From Acidimicrobiales bacterium (lineage in GTDB: Bacteria > Actinomycetota > Acidimicrobiia > Acidimicrobiales > JADJXE01), in assembly GCA_016716005.1 (NCBI GenBank), contig JADJXE010000001.1, positions 819,001 to 883,000 of the forward strand: a stretch of 64,000 bases of DNA. Direction: 5' to 3'. This document shows positions 50,412 through 59,038 of the stretch, in pieces. The notes beneath the pieces were generated by a model. That model was not told the DNA's origin. It did not search any database and saw only the letters and a list, made by a program, of their open reading frames with translations. Each line of letters starts with the position of its first letter. The first letter of the stretch is position 1. Made by a program: the position numbers and the translations under genes.

Positions 50412-51293
50412 TCAGGTCCGGTAGCGCTCGTCGAGGTCGACGTGGGAGCCCAGGTCGACGACGTCGCCGAAGTCGTCGAAGGTCACGAGACGCCCCAGGT
50501 CGTCGCGCAGGGTGCCCTTGCCGCGCAGCTCGGCGAGGGTGTCGCCCATGGCCTTCACCGCCGCGAACAGCACGGTGAGCGGTGACACGACGAGGTCGAA
50601 GCCGAGGTCGTGCAGCTCGGCCGGCGTCAGCAGCGGCGTCCTGCCGGTCTCGACCATGTTCGCCACGCGCACCACACCGGGAAGGGCCGCGGCCACGGCC
50701 CGCAGCTCGTCGACCGACTCCGGCGCCTCGACGAACACGGCGTCGACGCCCAGCTCGGCGGCGGCCTGCGCCCGCCGGATCGCCTCGTCGAGGCCGACGG
50801 CCGACCGGGCGTCGGTGCGAGCGGTGACGAACAGCCGGTCGCGGTGGTCGACGGCGGCCCGCAGCTTGGCCAGCCACTCCTCGGCCGGCACCACCTGCTT
50901 GCCGGCCATGTGCCCGCACCGCTTGGGCCAGACCTGGTCCTCGAGGAAGATGCCCACGGCGCCGGCCGCCTCGTAGGACTGCACGGTGCGGATCACGTTG
51001 AGCGGGTTGCCGTAGCCGGTGTCGCCGTCGGCCACGACCATCAGCCCGGGCGCGGCCCGGCACGCCCGGCGGGCGGCGTCGGCCATCTCGACCCCGGTGA
51101 CGTAGCCGAAGTCGGGCAGGCCGAGCAGCGTGCCCGACACGCAGAAGCCGGAGAGGAAGGCCACGTCGAACCCGGCGTCGGTCACCAGCCGGGCCGACAG
51201 GGCGTCCCACACCCCGGGCATCAGCACCGGCTCGCCGGTGGCCAGGCGGGCCCGGAGATCGTCGCCCGTGAGCCGGCCGGACACGGCGCTCAC
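50412..51293 (-). CDS. Isocitrate lyase/PEP mutase-family protein
   Basis: 293 residues from GTG 51293, which overlaps the acyl-CoA synthetase stop. The barrel shows LMPGVWDALSARLVTDAGFD, VVADGDTGYGNPLNVIRTVQ (metal-binding Asp), FLEDQVWPKRCGHMAGKQVV (the KxCGH active loop with catalytic Cys) and FVTARTDARSAVGLDEAIRR. Members are 2-methylisocitrate lyases, oxaloacetate decarboxylases or phosphonomutases, and I cannot choose. Coupling to a fatty-acyl-CoA synthetase favours carboxylate catabolism. Confidence 0.85.
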   Translation of the reverse strand: MSAVSGRLTGDDLRARLATGEPVLMPGVWDALSARLVTDAGFDVAFLSGFCVSGTLLGLPDFGYVTGVEMADAARRACRAAPGLMVVADGDTGYGNPLNVIRTVQSYEAAGAVGIFLEDQVWPKRCGHMAGKQVVPAEEWLAKLRAAVDHRDRLFVTARTDARSAVGLDEAIRRAQAAAELGVDAVFVEAPESVDELRAVAAALPGVVRVANMVETGRTPLLTPAELHDLGFDLVVSPLTVLFAAVKAMGDTLAELRGKGTLRDDLGRLVTFDDFGDVVDLGSHVDLDERYRT

Positions 51294-52906
51294 ACCCCCA
51301 GTCGCTGGCGCGCCAGCGACTTGAGGCCCTTGTAGTCGACCTTGCCGTTGGGCGCCCGGCCGATGGAGTCCACGGTGATCAGGTGTCGGGGCGCCTTGAA
51401 GTGGGCGAGGTGGGCCTTCACGTGCTCCACCACCGACGCCTCGTCGAGCTCGCCCCCGCCCGGCATGCGCTCGATCATCGCGGTGATGGCCTCGCCGAAG
51501 CGCTCGTCGGGAACGCCCACGCACACCGCGTCGTGCACGGCCGGGTGCGTCTTCAGCACCTCCTCGACCTCCTCGGGGAAGACCTTCTCGCCGCCGGTGT
51601 TGATGCACACCGAGCCGCGGCCGAGCAGCACGAGGGTGCCGTCCTCGGCCACCTGGGCCCAGTCGCCGGGGATCGAGTACCGCACGCCGTCGAAGGTGCG
51701 GAAGGTCTGCGCCGTCTTGGCCTCGTCCTTGTAGTAGCCGACGGGGATGTAGCCAGTGATGGCCACCATCCCCGTGTCGGGCGACCCCGGCAGCACCGGC
51801 GTGCCGTCCTCCAGGAGCACCTTGACCCGCTCCCCCAGGGCGAACCTGGCCGTCTTGGCCGCCGCCCCCGACGTCGACAGCGACCCGCCCAGGCCCACCG
51901 CCTCGGACGAGCCGTAGGAGTCGAACAGGACCACCTGCGGCAGGTGTCGCAGCAGGCCGTCCTTCACCTCCTGGCTCCACATCACGCCCGACGACGTCAT
52001 CGACACCAGGCTCGACAGGTCGCGGGCACCAAGCGAGGCGTCGAGCTCGCGCAGCATCGGCTTGGCGAAGGCGTCCCCGACGATCACGATCGTGGTCACC
52101 CGGTGGCGCTCGACCTCGTCCCACAGCTCGGCGGCGCTGAAGTGCCGGCTGGGGAGGGTGGCGATGGCCCCACCCAGGTTCATCCCGATGAACGAGGAGA
52201 ACTGCCCCGTGCCGTGCATCAGCGGGCAGGCGGAGAGCACGACGGGCCCCTGACGGGTCGCCGCCCGCTCGGCGATCTCGGCCACGCTCCCGGCCGGCGG
52301 CACGCCCAGCAGGGCGTTCCCGCCGGTGCCGAGCACGTTGAACAGGTCGTCCTGGCGCCACATCACACCCTTGGGCATGCCCGTCGTGCCGCCCGTGTAC
52401 AGCAGCAGCAGGTCGTCGCCCGAACGGCCCCACAGGCCCTCGGCCCGGTCGGCGCCGCCGGCCACCACCGCCTCGTAGGGCACCGCCCAGTCGGGCTCTG
52501 GCTCGCCGTCGGCCACCACGTACCAGCGTCGCACCGAGGGAAGCTCGCCGCGCACCTGCTCGAGCAGCGGGGCGAAGGTGGCGTGGAACACCACGGCCTC
52601 GGCGTCGGCGTTGTCGAACAGGTAGCGGATCTCGTCGGGCCCGTAGCGGTAGTTTGTGTTGACCGGGGCCAGGCCGGCCTTGAAGGCAGCGGCGTACACC
52701 TCGAGGTACTCGGGCCCGTTGTAGAGGTAGGCCACGACCTTCGACTGCCGCCCGAGGCCGGCCTCGAGCAGGTCAGCGGCGAGGGCGTTGGCCCGGCGGT
52801 CGAACGAGCCCCACGTCACGATGCGGTCGCCCTGGATCTGGCACGGGCGATCCGGCACGGCGGCCGCGACCGCCTCGTAGACGTCGGCGAAGTTCCAGTC
52901 GCCCAT
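51290..52906 (-). CDS. Acyl-CoA synthetase (FadD type, AMP-forming)
   Basis: 538 residues from ATG 52906 (GGGGGGAAC upstream). The P-loop is LLLLYTGGTTGMPKGVMW (about 165-182), A4/A5 motifs VVLFDSYGSSEAVGLG, the hinge YSIPGDWAQVAEDGTLVLLG and the catalytic Lys in GRAPNGKVDYKGLKSLARQR. It activates a carboxylic acid through acyl-AMP to acyl-CoA. The sequence resembles mycobacterial FadDs that act on steroid side chains or medium-chain acids, but specificity is not readable. It is in one operon with the ICL-family gene. Confidence 0.9.
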   Translation of the reverse strand: MGDWNFADVYEAVAAAVPDRPCQIQGDRIVTWGSFDRRANALAADLLEAGLGRQSKVVAYLYNGPEYLEVYAAAFKAGLAPVNTNYRYGPDEIRYLFDNADAEAVVFHATFAPLLEQVRGELPSVRRWYVVADGEPEPDWAVPYEAVVAGGADRAEGLWGRSGDDLLLLYTGGTTGMPKGVMWRQDDLFNVLGTGGNALLGVPPAGSVAEIAERAATRQGPVVLSACPLMHGTGQFSSFIGMNLGGAIATLPSRHFSAAELWDEVERHRVTTIVIVGDAFAKPMLRELDASLGARDLSSLVSMTSSGVMWSQEVKDGLLRHLPQVVLFDSYGSSEAVGLGGSLSTSGAAAKTARFALGERVKVLLEDGTPVLPGSPDTGMVAITGYIPVGYYKDEAKTAQTFRTFDGVRYSIPGDWAQVAEDGTLVLLGRGSVCINTGGEKVFPEEVEEVLKTHPAVHDAVCVGVPDERFGEAITAMIERMPGGGELDEASVVEHVKAHLAHFKAPRHLITVDSIGRAPNGKVDYKGLKSLARQRLGV

Positions 52907-52974
52907 GTTCCCCCCTGTGGTGCGGCGCGAGCCCGGCGAGGTTACCCCCCCGACCGGAGCCAGCCTTCCGGGGC

Positions 52975-53325
52975 CAGCAGCCTGCGGCGGGCACCTGCGT
53001 GCCACGCTCGACCCTCACGGCCATCGAGGCCATGCGCAGCCACCTGGCCGGGGGCACGTCGGCGAACCTGGGCGGGCACGTCGCCGCCAGCCGCGACACG
53101 GAGGCGCTGGTGGAGGCCGCCCGGGCGACGGTGGGCACGCTTCTCGGCGCCGACCCGCGCGGCGTGGCGTTCGGGGCGAACATGACCACCCTCACGCTGG
53201 CGTTCACCCGGGCGGTGGCGCGCGACCTGGGCGACGGCGTCGCGGTGGTGTGCACCACGCTCGACCACGACGCCAACGTCTCCCCCTGGATGCTGGCCTG
53301 CGCCGACCGCGGCCGAGCGGAAGCG
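52975..53325 (+). pseudogene. Cysteine desulfurase-like protein, N-terminal remnant
   Basis: The plus frame reads AGTCVPRSTLTAIEAMRSHL, GTSANLGGHVAASRDTEALV, TLLGADPRGVAFGANMTTLT and VVCTTLDHDANVSPW, the class V aminotransferase group TIGR01976. The first 20 or so residues and everything after LACADRG are gone, including the PLP Lys. The likely end of the same gene is at 55867-55938, so 2.5 kb of foreign DNA now lies between. Confidence 0.75.
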
Positions 53326-53708
53326 CGCCTACCGCGAGCGCCTCACGGCCGACCTCGCCGAGCCCGAACGTCTTCGCCGGGAGCTCCGAAACACGAAGCG
53401 CCGCGTCGCCGATCGGGACCGCCGGCTGGCGCACGTCGAGCGCAGTCAATCCGGCCCGCGCCGAGGCAGAGCTCGAGCGTCGATCGAAGCGTGAGCTCGA
53501 GCTCGAGCGCACGGTCGAGCGCCTCGGAACTCGGGTCGACGACTGGCGTTCGCGGGGCGAACGCGCTCGCCAGGAACCTCGAGGCCGAGCGCGTGAAGAA
53601 GCCTTGTCGAGCACCATGCCTCCCGCTCCTAAGGGCAGGTCGAGTCGGCCCAGGCCGCCGCCGAGTCGGGGTGCCAAGGCCAAGCCCAAGCGCCGAGAGC
53701 GGCGGTAG
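53311..53708 (+). pseudogene. Coiled-coil protein remnant
   Basis: Starting in AERKRAYRERLTADLAEPER with LRRELRNTKRRVADRDRRLA, the frame shifts near 53440 and continues AEAELERRSKRELELERTVE then RLGTRVDDWR. It changes once more to a basic tail ending KAKPKRRERR and stop. It is strongly helical and charged, and is the C-terminal end of a larger protein I cannot name. Confidence 0.45.
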
Positions 53709-53723
53709 GCACGCCCCGTGTGA

Positions 53724-54236
53724 CTACGCCCCGACCGTGACAATCAAGTACTTGCAGGCCGTTCGTAGGTCAGCGTTCGTCGAGGGGTACGACAGCCATC
53801 CCACCGAGTAGGTGCCGCGCAGGACGATGGCCTTCTCCCGCCCTCGCGTGGTGCCGGAACCAGCATGAGGAGCCCAGCGGATCGTGCCCGAGAGCGTCGC
53901 CCCGTCGTGCATGCGGAAGGCCTCGTCGATCGACCCGGCACGGCCGGGTGACCAGACCTGTGGGTCATTCGACAACACGACGGCGTATCCGACGTCGGCC
54001 CTATCGTCCGCGCTGAACCGTTCGAGTCGCCCTACGTCTTTCACAACGTCGTACCGGGAGAGGGGCTGGGCGCCCTGGTCGCGGAGCCGGAAGTACTCGC
54101 CGTCGATGACGGCCTTGAGACCTCGCACGAGGTACTCGAACTCGATGGCGATGCGGGTCTCGTCGATCACACCGAGCATGTCGACCGCCTCGCGAACGGC
54201 CGGATCGGGCCGGACCTCGAGACGTATTCGCGCCAC
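53724..54236 (-). CDS. Hypothetical protein, possible nuclease-fold
   Basis: 170 residues from GTG 54236 (MARIRLEVRPDPAVREAVDM). Features: TRIAIEFEYLVRGLKAVIDG, SRYDVVKDVGRLERF, VGYAVVLSNDPQVW, TIRWAPHAGSGTTRGREKAI and LRGTYSVGWLSYPST. The E-x-EYL ... D pattern and the GYAVxLSNDP strand recall predicted PD-(D/E)XK-type proteins often found beside mobile DNA, but this is only a resemblance. An upstream reading (TDEAWREYVSR) in another frame suggests a possible 5' frameshift. Confidence 0.5.
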   Translation of the reverse strand: MARIRLEVRPDPAVREAVDMLGVIDETRIAIEFEYLVRGLKAVIDGEYFRLRDQGAQPLSRYDVVKDVGRLERFSADDRADVGYAVVLSNDPQVWSPGRAGSIDEAFRMHDGATLSGTIRWAPHAGSGTTRGREKAIVLRGTYSVGWLSYPSTNADLRTACKYLIVTVGA

Positions 54237-54428
54237 GCCTCGTCCGTCATCGCTTCAGTCTGCATTGACGGCGCGAAACGCGGTCGCCGTGCTTGACCTC
54301 GACAACGACGTGCGCATCTTCTTCGACATCGAAGGCGACCGTGAGACTGGGCTCCGACCGCCTTCTCGCCCACCCGGCCCTTGGCAGGCCGGCCTCGACC
54401 GGTTGCTGAACGCAGCCTGAGTAACCGA

Positions 54429-54854
54429 CTACCCGGGTGTCGGCCAGATCTGGGCGACACGGCCCTCGTAGACACCGCAGATCCACGGCCCTGGCCTCCG
54501 TGATCGCTGGACGATCCGGTTGATGTTCGCGAGGAAGCGCTCGCGCTGCTCTTCGCCGCGGAGCCCGGCGTTGGTGAGGCAGAACATCTTCACCGCGTAG
54601 TCCTCGACCGCTGCCAGCTCGGCCTCGCGGCGCCGGATGGCATCGTCCTTGGTGAACACGACCCACTCGAGTTCACCCGCGAGCGCGATCCACTCCTCGT
54701 CGCTCACCTCCTGTGCTCGTTCCTCGCCGTAGACCGACGCGAGCGTGTGGGTCGTGAAGCCTGCCTGCTGGAGCGCGTCGGGCAGGAGGTGCCGGCCCAG
54801 GCTGCGGTCGACGAAGAACTCCGGTGGCTCAGGCTGCGTGCGGGAGCGAGGCAC
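54429..54854 (-). CDS. PIN-like toxin of the VapC45 type
   Basis: 141 residues. EFFVDRSLGRHLLPDALQQA (first Asp), VSDEEWIALAGELEWVVFTK then DDAIRRREAELAAV, and VKMFCLTNAGLRGEEQRERF follow the PIN-like VapC45 domain. It is expected to cut RNA when free of its partner. The start overlaps the antitoxin end by 26 nt, so the antitoxin gene is read first. It sits in the island that splits the cysteine-desulfurase-like gene. Confidence 0.8.
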   Translation of the reverse strand: MPRSRTQPEPPEFFVDRSLGRHLLPDALQQAGFTTHTLASVYGEERAQEVSDEEWIALAGELEWVVFTKDDAIRRREAELAAVEDYAVKMFCLTNAGLRGEEQRERFLANINRIVQRSRRPGPWICGVYEGRVAQIWPTPG

Positions 54855-55533
54855 GGATCACGTCTTCGACGTCCTCGGGGCGCAGGTCGAAGTCCTTCGC
54901 CACGTCCTTGAGGGCCTCTCCGGCGCGGAACCGGTCGAGGACGTCGTCCATCGGCGCGCCGCCGTGGATGAACAGCGGTCGCCCGAAGCCTCGCTGGGGG
55001 TTGCACTCGACGACCGGCCGATCCGTGAGCGGCAGCACCAGGCGCTCGGCGAAGCCGTCGCTCGCGTAGGTGATCCGCTGGAGGTAGTCGCGGATGATGT
55101 CGTGGAAGACACGCTGGCCGGTCACGACCACAGTGAGCAGTTCCTGGTCCTGCTCGCTCGTGGCGTAGTCGAACAGGATCGATGCACCGTCGGTGTAGAG
55201 CTGACGCGAGGCGAGCGCGTGGTCGACGCCGATCTCGTCGCTAAGGACCGTCAGCGAGCGCCGGATGTGCTGCATCGACACGCCGGCTCGACGGAAGGCC
55301 GCAGCGGCCATGCCTTCGACCAAGCCGACGAACGGGACCTCAGGGTGGCGTCGAGGGGTCCGGCTCGCGGTGAGGATCGGGCCGCACCTGACGACAGGGC
55401 GACCCTTCGGGTGAGCCTCGTAGCCGTGGGCCCACGTCGTGAAGGTCGACACCGGGACGTCGAGGAACCGCGCCGCTTCGGCGACGGTGTAGAGCGGTGT
55501 CTCGAACCGGAGCTCATCCTTCGTCTTCGTCAC
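54829..55533 (-). CDS. DUF433-containing antitoxin of the VapB45 type
   Basis: 234 residues from GTG 55533 (GAGGAGGTGGC upstream). The N-terminal MerR-like HTH is FETPLYTVAEAARFLDVPVS then TFTTWAHGYEAHPKG. The middle is VPFVGLVEGMAAAAFRRAGV then SMQHIRRSLTVLSDEIG, and the C-terminal DUF433 block is GGAPMDDVLDRFRAGEALKD then VAKDFDLRPEDVEDVIRA. This layout is that of the antitoxin paired with VapC45 in mycobacteria. It likely also represses the operon. Confidence 0.82.
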   Translation of the reverse strand: MTKTKDELRFETPLYTVAEAARFLDVPVSTFTTWAHGYEAHPKGRPVVRCGPILTASRTPRRHPEVPFVGLVEGMAAAAFRRAGVSMQHIRRSLTVLSDEIGVDHALASRQLYTDGASILFDYATSEQDQELLTVVVTGQRVFHDIIRDYLQRITYASDGFAERLVLPLTDRPVVECNPQRGFGRPLFIHGGAPMDDVLDRFRAGEALKDVAKDFDLRPEDVEDVIRASLPHAA

Positions 55534-55608
55534 GCCACCTCCTCGTAGACCCGCTGAGCGTACCGGCAGCCAGCTCCCGCCCTGGGAGCGTTCGGGCCGA
55601 CCGGAGGG

Positions 55609-55812
55609 GTGGGCTTTGCGCAGCGTGGTGGGGAGCGGATCGTCACCTGGAACATGAACGCTGCCTTCCGGGGCGAGGAGCACCCGGCCAGCTGGGACTC
55701 GCTCGCGGCGACGCTGCGACCCGACCTCGTGCTCGCCCAGGAGGCCATCAAACCCGACCACCTGGTTGGTCACGGCGCGCTGATCGGTGCTGCGGGTTCC
55801 GGCTATGGCTGA
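55609..55812 (+). pseudogene. Endonuclease/exonuclease/phosphatase-family N-terminal fragment
   Basis: The frame GERIVTWNMNAAFRGEEHPA, SWDSLAATLRPDLVLAQEAI is the start of an EEP-superfamily protein (TWNM..A opening and the QE metal site). It ends at a stop after ALIGAAGSGYG, about 65 codons long, while the family needs 220 or more. The start codon is unclear. Confidence 0.6.
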
Positions 55813-55866
55813 GGCACCCGGATCGCCCGGTTGAGCGGCAGCGTCGGCGTTGAGCCGGTGAGCTGC

Positions 55867-55938
55867 TGTTCACGGTGGCGGGCCGCACCCCCGACCACGT
55901 AGAGCGCCTCCTGACGGCGGTGGCCGCGCTGGGCTGAC
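55867..55938 (+). pseudogene. Cysteine desulfurase-like protein, C-terminal remnant
   Basis: The plus-strand text LFTVAGRTPDHVERLLTAVA then ALG and stop resembles the FTVAGRxPxxV strand of the TIGR01976 family and its usual Leu-rich ending. Strand and frame direction agree with the N-terminal remnant at 52975-53325. It is short, so the link is tentative. Confidence 0.4.
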
Positions 55939-55949
55939 CGTGCCGGCCG

Positions 55950-57230
55950 CTACGCCCCGGGTCCACCCAGCCCCGCGGGCTCCAGCAACCGGCCGTCGAC
56001 CCAGCCCTCCCAGCCGTTGGGCGCGCGCAGGTGGGCCCAGTCGCCGCGCCGCTCGACCAGGGCGAACACCAGCCCGGGGGCCAGCTGGGCCACCACGGGC
56101 GCCGACGGGTCGGGCCCCGGCCGGGCCGGCAGGCCGCTGGCCGGCACCCGACACAGCGCCGCCGGGGCCGGAGCCGAAGCCGGAGCCGGAGCCGGGGCCT
56201 GGGCCGGGGCCGGGGCCCCTGCGGGGGCGGCGCCCGCCGAGGGGGCGGGGACCACGCCCGGGCCGGCCGGCGCCCCACCCGGAAGCCGGCCGCTGGCGGC
56301 CACCAGCAAGCGGTTCACGCGAGAGGCGGCGACCGCCCGGCCGATGGAGGGCAGCACCAGCCCACCGACGAGCAGGCCGATCACGACCGACGTGATCAGC
56401 AGGCTCTGCGTGAGCTCGGCCACCGCGAACTGCTGGAGCAGCACGGCCACGCCGATCCCGCAGAGCGCGCCTCCGAGGGCGCCGGTGAGGCTCACGGCGG
56501 GAAGGAACCCGATGGGCGCCGGCACGGGGACCGGGACCGGCACGGCCGACAGGTACGCCCAGCGGCGCGTGGCCTCGGCCGCGGCCGCGAGGTAGCGCGG
56601 GTCGCCGGCACCACCGGCACCGCCCCCTGTGAAGCCGCCCTGGCGCAGCGTGCGCCGGGCCCGCTTGGCCGGCCGCACGGCGCCGGCGACGGCCAGCGCC
56701 CCACCGCCAAGCATGGCGGCCGTGGCTGTCGCGCCGGCGACGGTGGCCAGGGGCATCCCGTTCACCCGCACCAGCACCGCACCGGTGCAGGTGCTGCCGT
56801 CGGACAGGGTCGAGGTGCCCGACACCCGGTACAGGCCGACCCCCATCCAGGCGTAGTCGCCCACGTCGACGCTGGCGGACCACGTGGTCTGGCCCTCGTC
56901 GCTCTGCTCATCGACCGTGCGGGTGATGCCGGCGATCGTCAGCTGCACCGAGTGGGACCGGAAGCCGGTGCTCGACTCGGCCCGCACCGTGATGGTCTCG
57001 TTCTGGTCGACCACGATGGCCGACTTGGGCGTGGCCGGCCTGGCGCCCACGTCGATCGCCTGCTCGCGCCTGGTGTCGACGAACACCTGGCAGGGCCCGT
57101 CGATCACCGCGCCGGCGGGCGCGACCACGAGCAGCACCCCGAGGGTGGCCGCGCCAGCGGCGCCCAGGAGCAGGCCGGTGAGGAGCAGGCCGGTGGAACG
57201 GCCCTTCGAGCGATGGACGGCGCGGCGCAT
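55950..57230 (-). CDS. Membrane protein with Ala-Pro linker and SH3-like domain
   Basis: 426 residues from ATG 57230 (GGGAGGTGGCC upstream). N-terminal anchor GLLLTGLLLGAAGAATLGVL, extracytoplasmic domain about 45-160 (PCQVFVDTRREQAIDVGARP ... YAWMGVGLYRVSGTSTLSDG), helix near 165-185, then a hydrophobic pair ALCGIGVAVLLQQFAVAEL and LLITSVVIGLLVGGLVLPSI. A PAPAQAPAPAPASAPAPAA linker and a terminal SH3b-like domain follow (PVVAQLAPGLVFALVERRGD then WAHLRAPNGWEGWVDGR). It is probably envelope-linked; the function is unknown. Confidence 0.75.
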   Translation of the reverse strand: MRRAVHRSKGRSTGLLLTGLLLGAAGAATLGVLLVVAPAGAVIDGPCQVFVDTRREQAIDVGARPATPKSAIVVDQNETITVRAESSTGFRSHSVQLTIAGITRTVDEQSDEGQTTWSASVDVGDYAWMGVGLYRVSGTSTLSDGSTCTGAVLVRVNGMPLATVAGATATAAMLGGGALAVAGAVRPAKRARRTLRQGGFTGGGAGGAGDPRYLAAAAEATRRWAYLSAVPVPVPVPAPIGFLPAVSLTGALGGALCGIGVAVLLQQFAVAELTQSLLITSVVIGLLVGGLVLPSIGRAVAASRVNRLLVAASGRLPGGAPAGPGVVPAPSAGAAPAGAPAPAQAPAPAPASAPAPAALCRVPASGLPARPGPDPSAPVVAQLAPGLVFALVERRGDWAHLRAPNGWEGWVDGRLLEPAGLGGPGA

Positions 57231-57294
57231 GGCCACCTCCCCGTCTGGATCCAGCCCCACCGTACGCCTGCCCCGGGAGGGCGGGAAGTGGCCG

Positions 57295-58329
57295 TCAGCG
57301 GCCGAGCTGCCCGGCGAGCCGGCGGGCCTCGGCGGCATGGCGCACCACCAGCCCGAGCCCGGCCGCCCTGGCCGCGAACAGGGCATCGGCCTCGGCGGGC
57401 CGGCCATAGGCCCGGTGCTCGGCCTGGCCCGCCTGCAGCAGCAGGACCACCGGCAGCCACTCGTACTTCACCGCGGCCGCGCACATGGCCAGGCGGACGA
57501 GCCGGTCGTCGCCCCGCCAGCCGGCGGCGTGGAGCCCGGCGCGGTACGCCTCCCACACGGCGGCATCGAGCTCGTCGAGACGCGCGACCGGCCACATCAG
57601 GTCCATCACGCTGTCGATCACCAGGTTGCTCGGGTCCTCGCCGAGGGCGCCGTCGCCCACGAAGGCCCAGTCCACGAACACCACCTCGCCGTCGGGGCGG
57701 CGGATGACGTTGTTCATCCACGCGTCCAGGTGGCACACGGCGCGCGGCGCGCCCTCCACCAGGCCCACGAGCCGGTCACGCTCGTCGCGCAGGGCCACGA
57801 GCGGCGCCCGGAGTCCCTCGAGGTGCTCGGCGATCAGCGGCTGCCCCCACAGGTCGTCGCGGTCGAGCAGCGAGCGGTCGAAGGGCTTCGAGGCGGTGTA
57901 GGCCCGCAGGAAGCCCCGGCTCAACCAGGGGTGGTCCGGCTGGTGCCGGGGATCGCCCTGGCCGGCGCCGAGCCCGTGGGCGGCCGCGGCCACGTCGTCG
58001 ATCGTCAGCCCGGCCCCGTGGCGGCCCTCGACGTCCTCGAGCCTCAGCTCCGTGGAGTCGTCGGGCCCCGCGACGACGTCCAGCACCTCGGGCGCACACA
58101 GGCCCAGCCGGGCGGGGAGGCCGGTGCGGTAGGCCAGGATCTCCCGCCGCCAGTAGTTCCAGTGCCGCGGGTCGTCCGACGGCGCCCAGTGCGCCGGCGC
58201 GTCGGCACGACGACCGATCGCCTTCACCACGGCGGTGGAACCTCGGTACCACTCGCGCCAGAGGCCGAGCGTGACCCCGTTGGCGCGGTTGTGCGGGAGC
58301 TCCTCCCGCCTGGCCCCCCGCCCGAGCAC
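57295..58329 (-). CDS. Aminoglycoside-phosphotransferase-like kinase
   Basis: 344 residues. APH-fold landmarks: the N-lobe strand GSTAVVKAIGRRAD with the ATP Lys, CHLDAWMNNVIRRPDGE (catalytic HxD and Asn, Brenner motif), VVFVDWAFVGDGALGEDPSN (metal-binding Asp) and NLVIDSVMD. Members phosphorylate small molecules such as sugars, choline or antibiotics. Nothing here singles one out. It lies 11 bp from the ABC gene on the same strand but reads as a separate function. Confidence 0.82.
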   Translation of the reverse strand: MLGRGARREELPHNRANGVTLGLWREWYRGSTAVVKAIGRRADAPAHWAPSDDPRHWNYWRREILAYRTGLPARLGLCAPEVLDVVAGPDDSTELRLEDVEGRHGAGLTIDDVAAAAHGLGAGQGDPRHQPDHPWLSRGFLRAYTASKPFDRSLLDRDDLWGQPLIAEHLEGLRAPLVALRDERDRLVGLVEGAPRAVCHLDAWMNNVIRRPDGEVVFVDWAFVGDGALGEDPSNLVIDSVMDLMWPVARLDELDAAVWEAYRAGLHAAGWRGDDRLVRLAMCAAAVKYEWLPVVLLLQAGQAEHRAYGRPAEADALFAARAAGLGLVVRHAAEARRLAGQLGR

Positions 58330-58340
58330 GATCCGGGAGG

Positions 58341-59024
58341 CTACGCCTCGAGGCGGCCGTCGGTGATGTGCACGGTGCGGTCGGCGTAGTGGGTCATCCG
58401 CACGTCGTGGGTGACGATCACTGCGGCCGTGCTCCGCCCCTTCACCTCGCGCACGATGAGCTCCATCACCTGCTCGCCCAGCTTGGTGTCGAGCGACGAG
58501 GTCGGCTCGTCGACCAGGATCAGCTTGGGCTGGTTCATCAGGGCGCGGCCGATGGCGACCCGCTGGCGCTCGCCGCCGGACAGCTGCCCCGGCAGGTTCT
58601 TGGTGCGGTGCGCCAGGCCGAGCTCGCCGAGCAGCTGGTCGGCCCGGCGGCCGGCATGGCCGCCGTCGCCCTTCCTCCGGCCGCCGCCGAGCTCGGCCAC
58701 GACGGTCAGGTTCTCCTTGGCCGTCAGGAAGGGCACCAGGTTCACCTGCTGGAACACGAAGCCGACCTCTTCCCGCCGGAAGCGGGTGAGCTCCTTCGAC
58801 GAGTACTCGGTGATGTCGTGGCTGCCCACCACCACCGTGCCGGTCGTCGGGGACAGCAGCCCGCCGGCGATCGACAGCAGCGTGGTCTTGCCCGATCCCG
58901 ACGGCCCGACGAGCGCGACGATCTCGTCGTCGCCGACGCCGAGCGTGGCGTGGTCGAGAGCGACGATGTCCTCGTCGCCCGACTGGTACACCTTGCGGAC
59001 GTCACGCAGCTCGAGGGCGAGCAC
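58341..59024 (-). CDS. ABC transporter ATP-binding protein (MacB/LolD type)
   Basis: 227 residues from GTG 59024 (GGAGGAGCC upstream). Walker A VGPSGSGKTTLLSIAGGLLS, Q-loop VGFVFQQVNLVPFLTAKENL, signature LSGGERQRVAIGRAL, Walker B LILVDEPTSSLD and switch His VTHDVRM. It drives the two FtsX-type permeases that precede it in the operon (59039-61275). These machines act on lipoproteins or drugs at the envelope by mechanotransmission. Confidence 0.9.
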   Translation of the reverse strand: MLALELRDVRKVYQSGDEDIVALDHATLGVGDDEIVALVGPSGSGKTTLLSIAGGLLSPTTGTVVVGSHDITEYSSKELTRFRREEVGFVFQQVNLVPFLTAKENLTVVAELGGGRRKGDGGHAGRRADQLLGELGLAHRTKNLPGQLSGGERQRVAIGRALMNQPKLILVDEPTSSLDTKLGEQVMELIVREVKGRSTAAVIVTHDVRMTHYADRTVHITDGRLEA

Positions 59025-59038
59025 GTCGGCTCCTCCTG

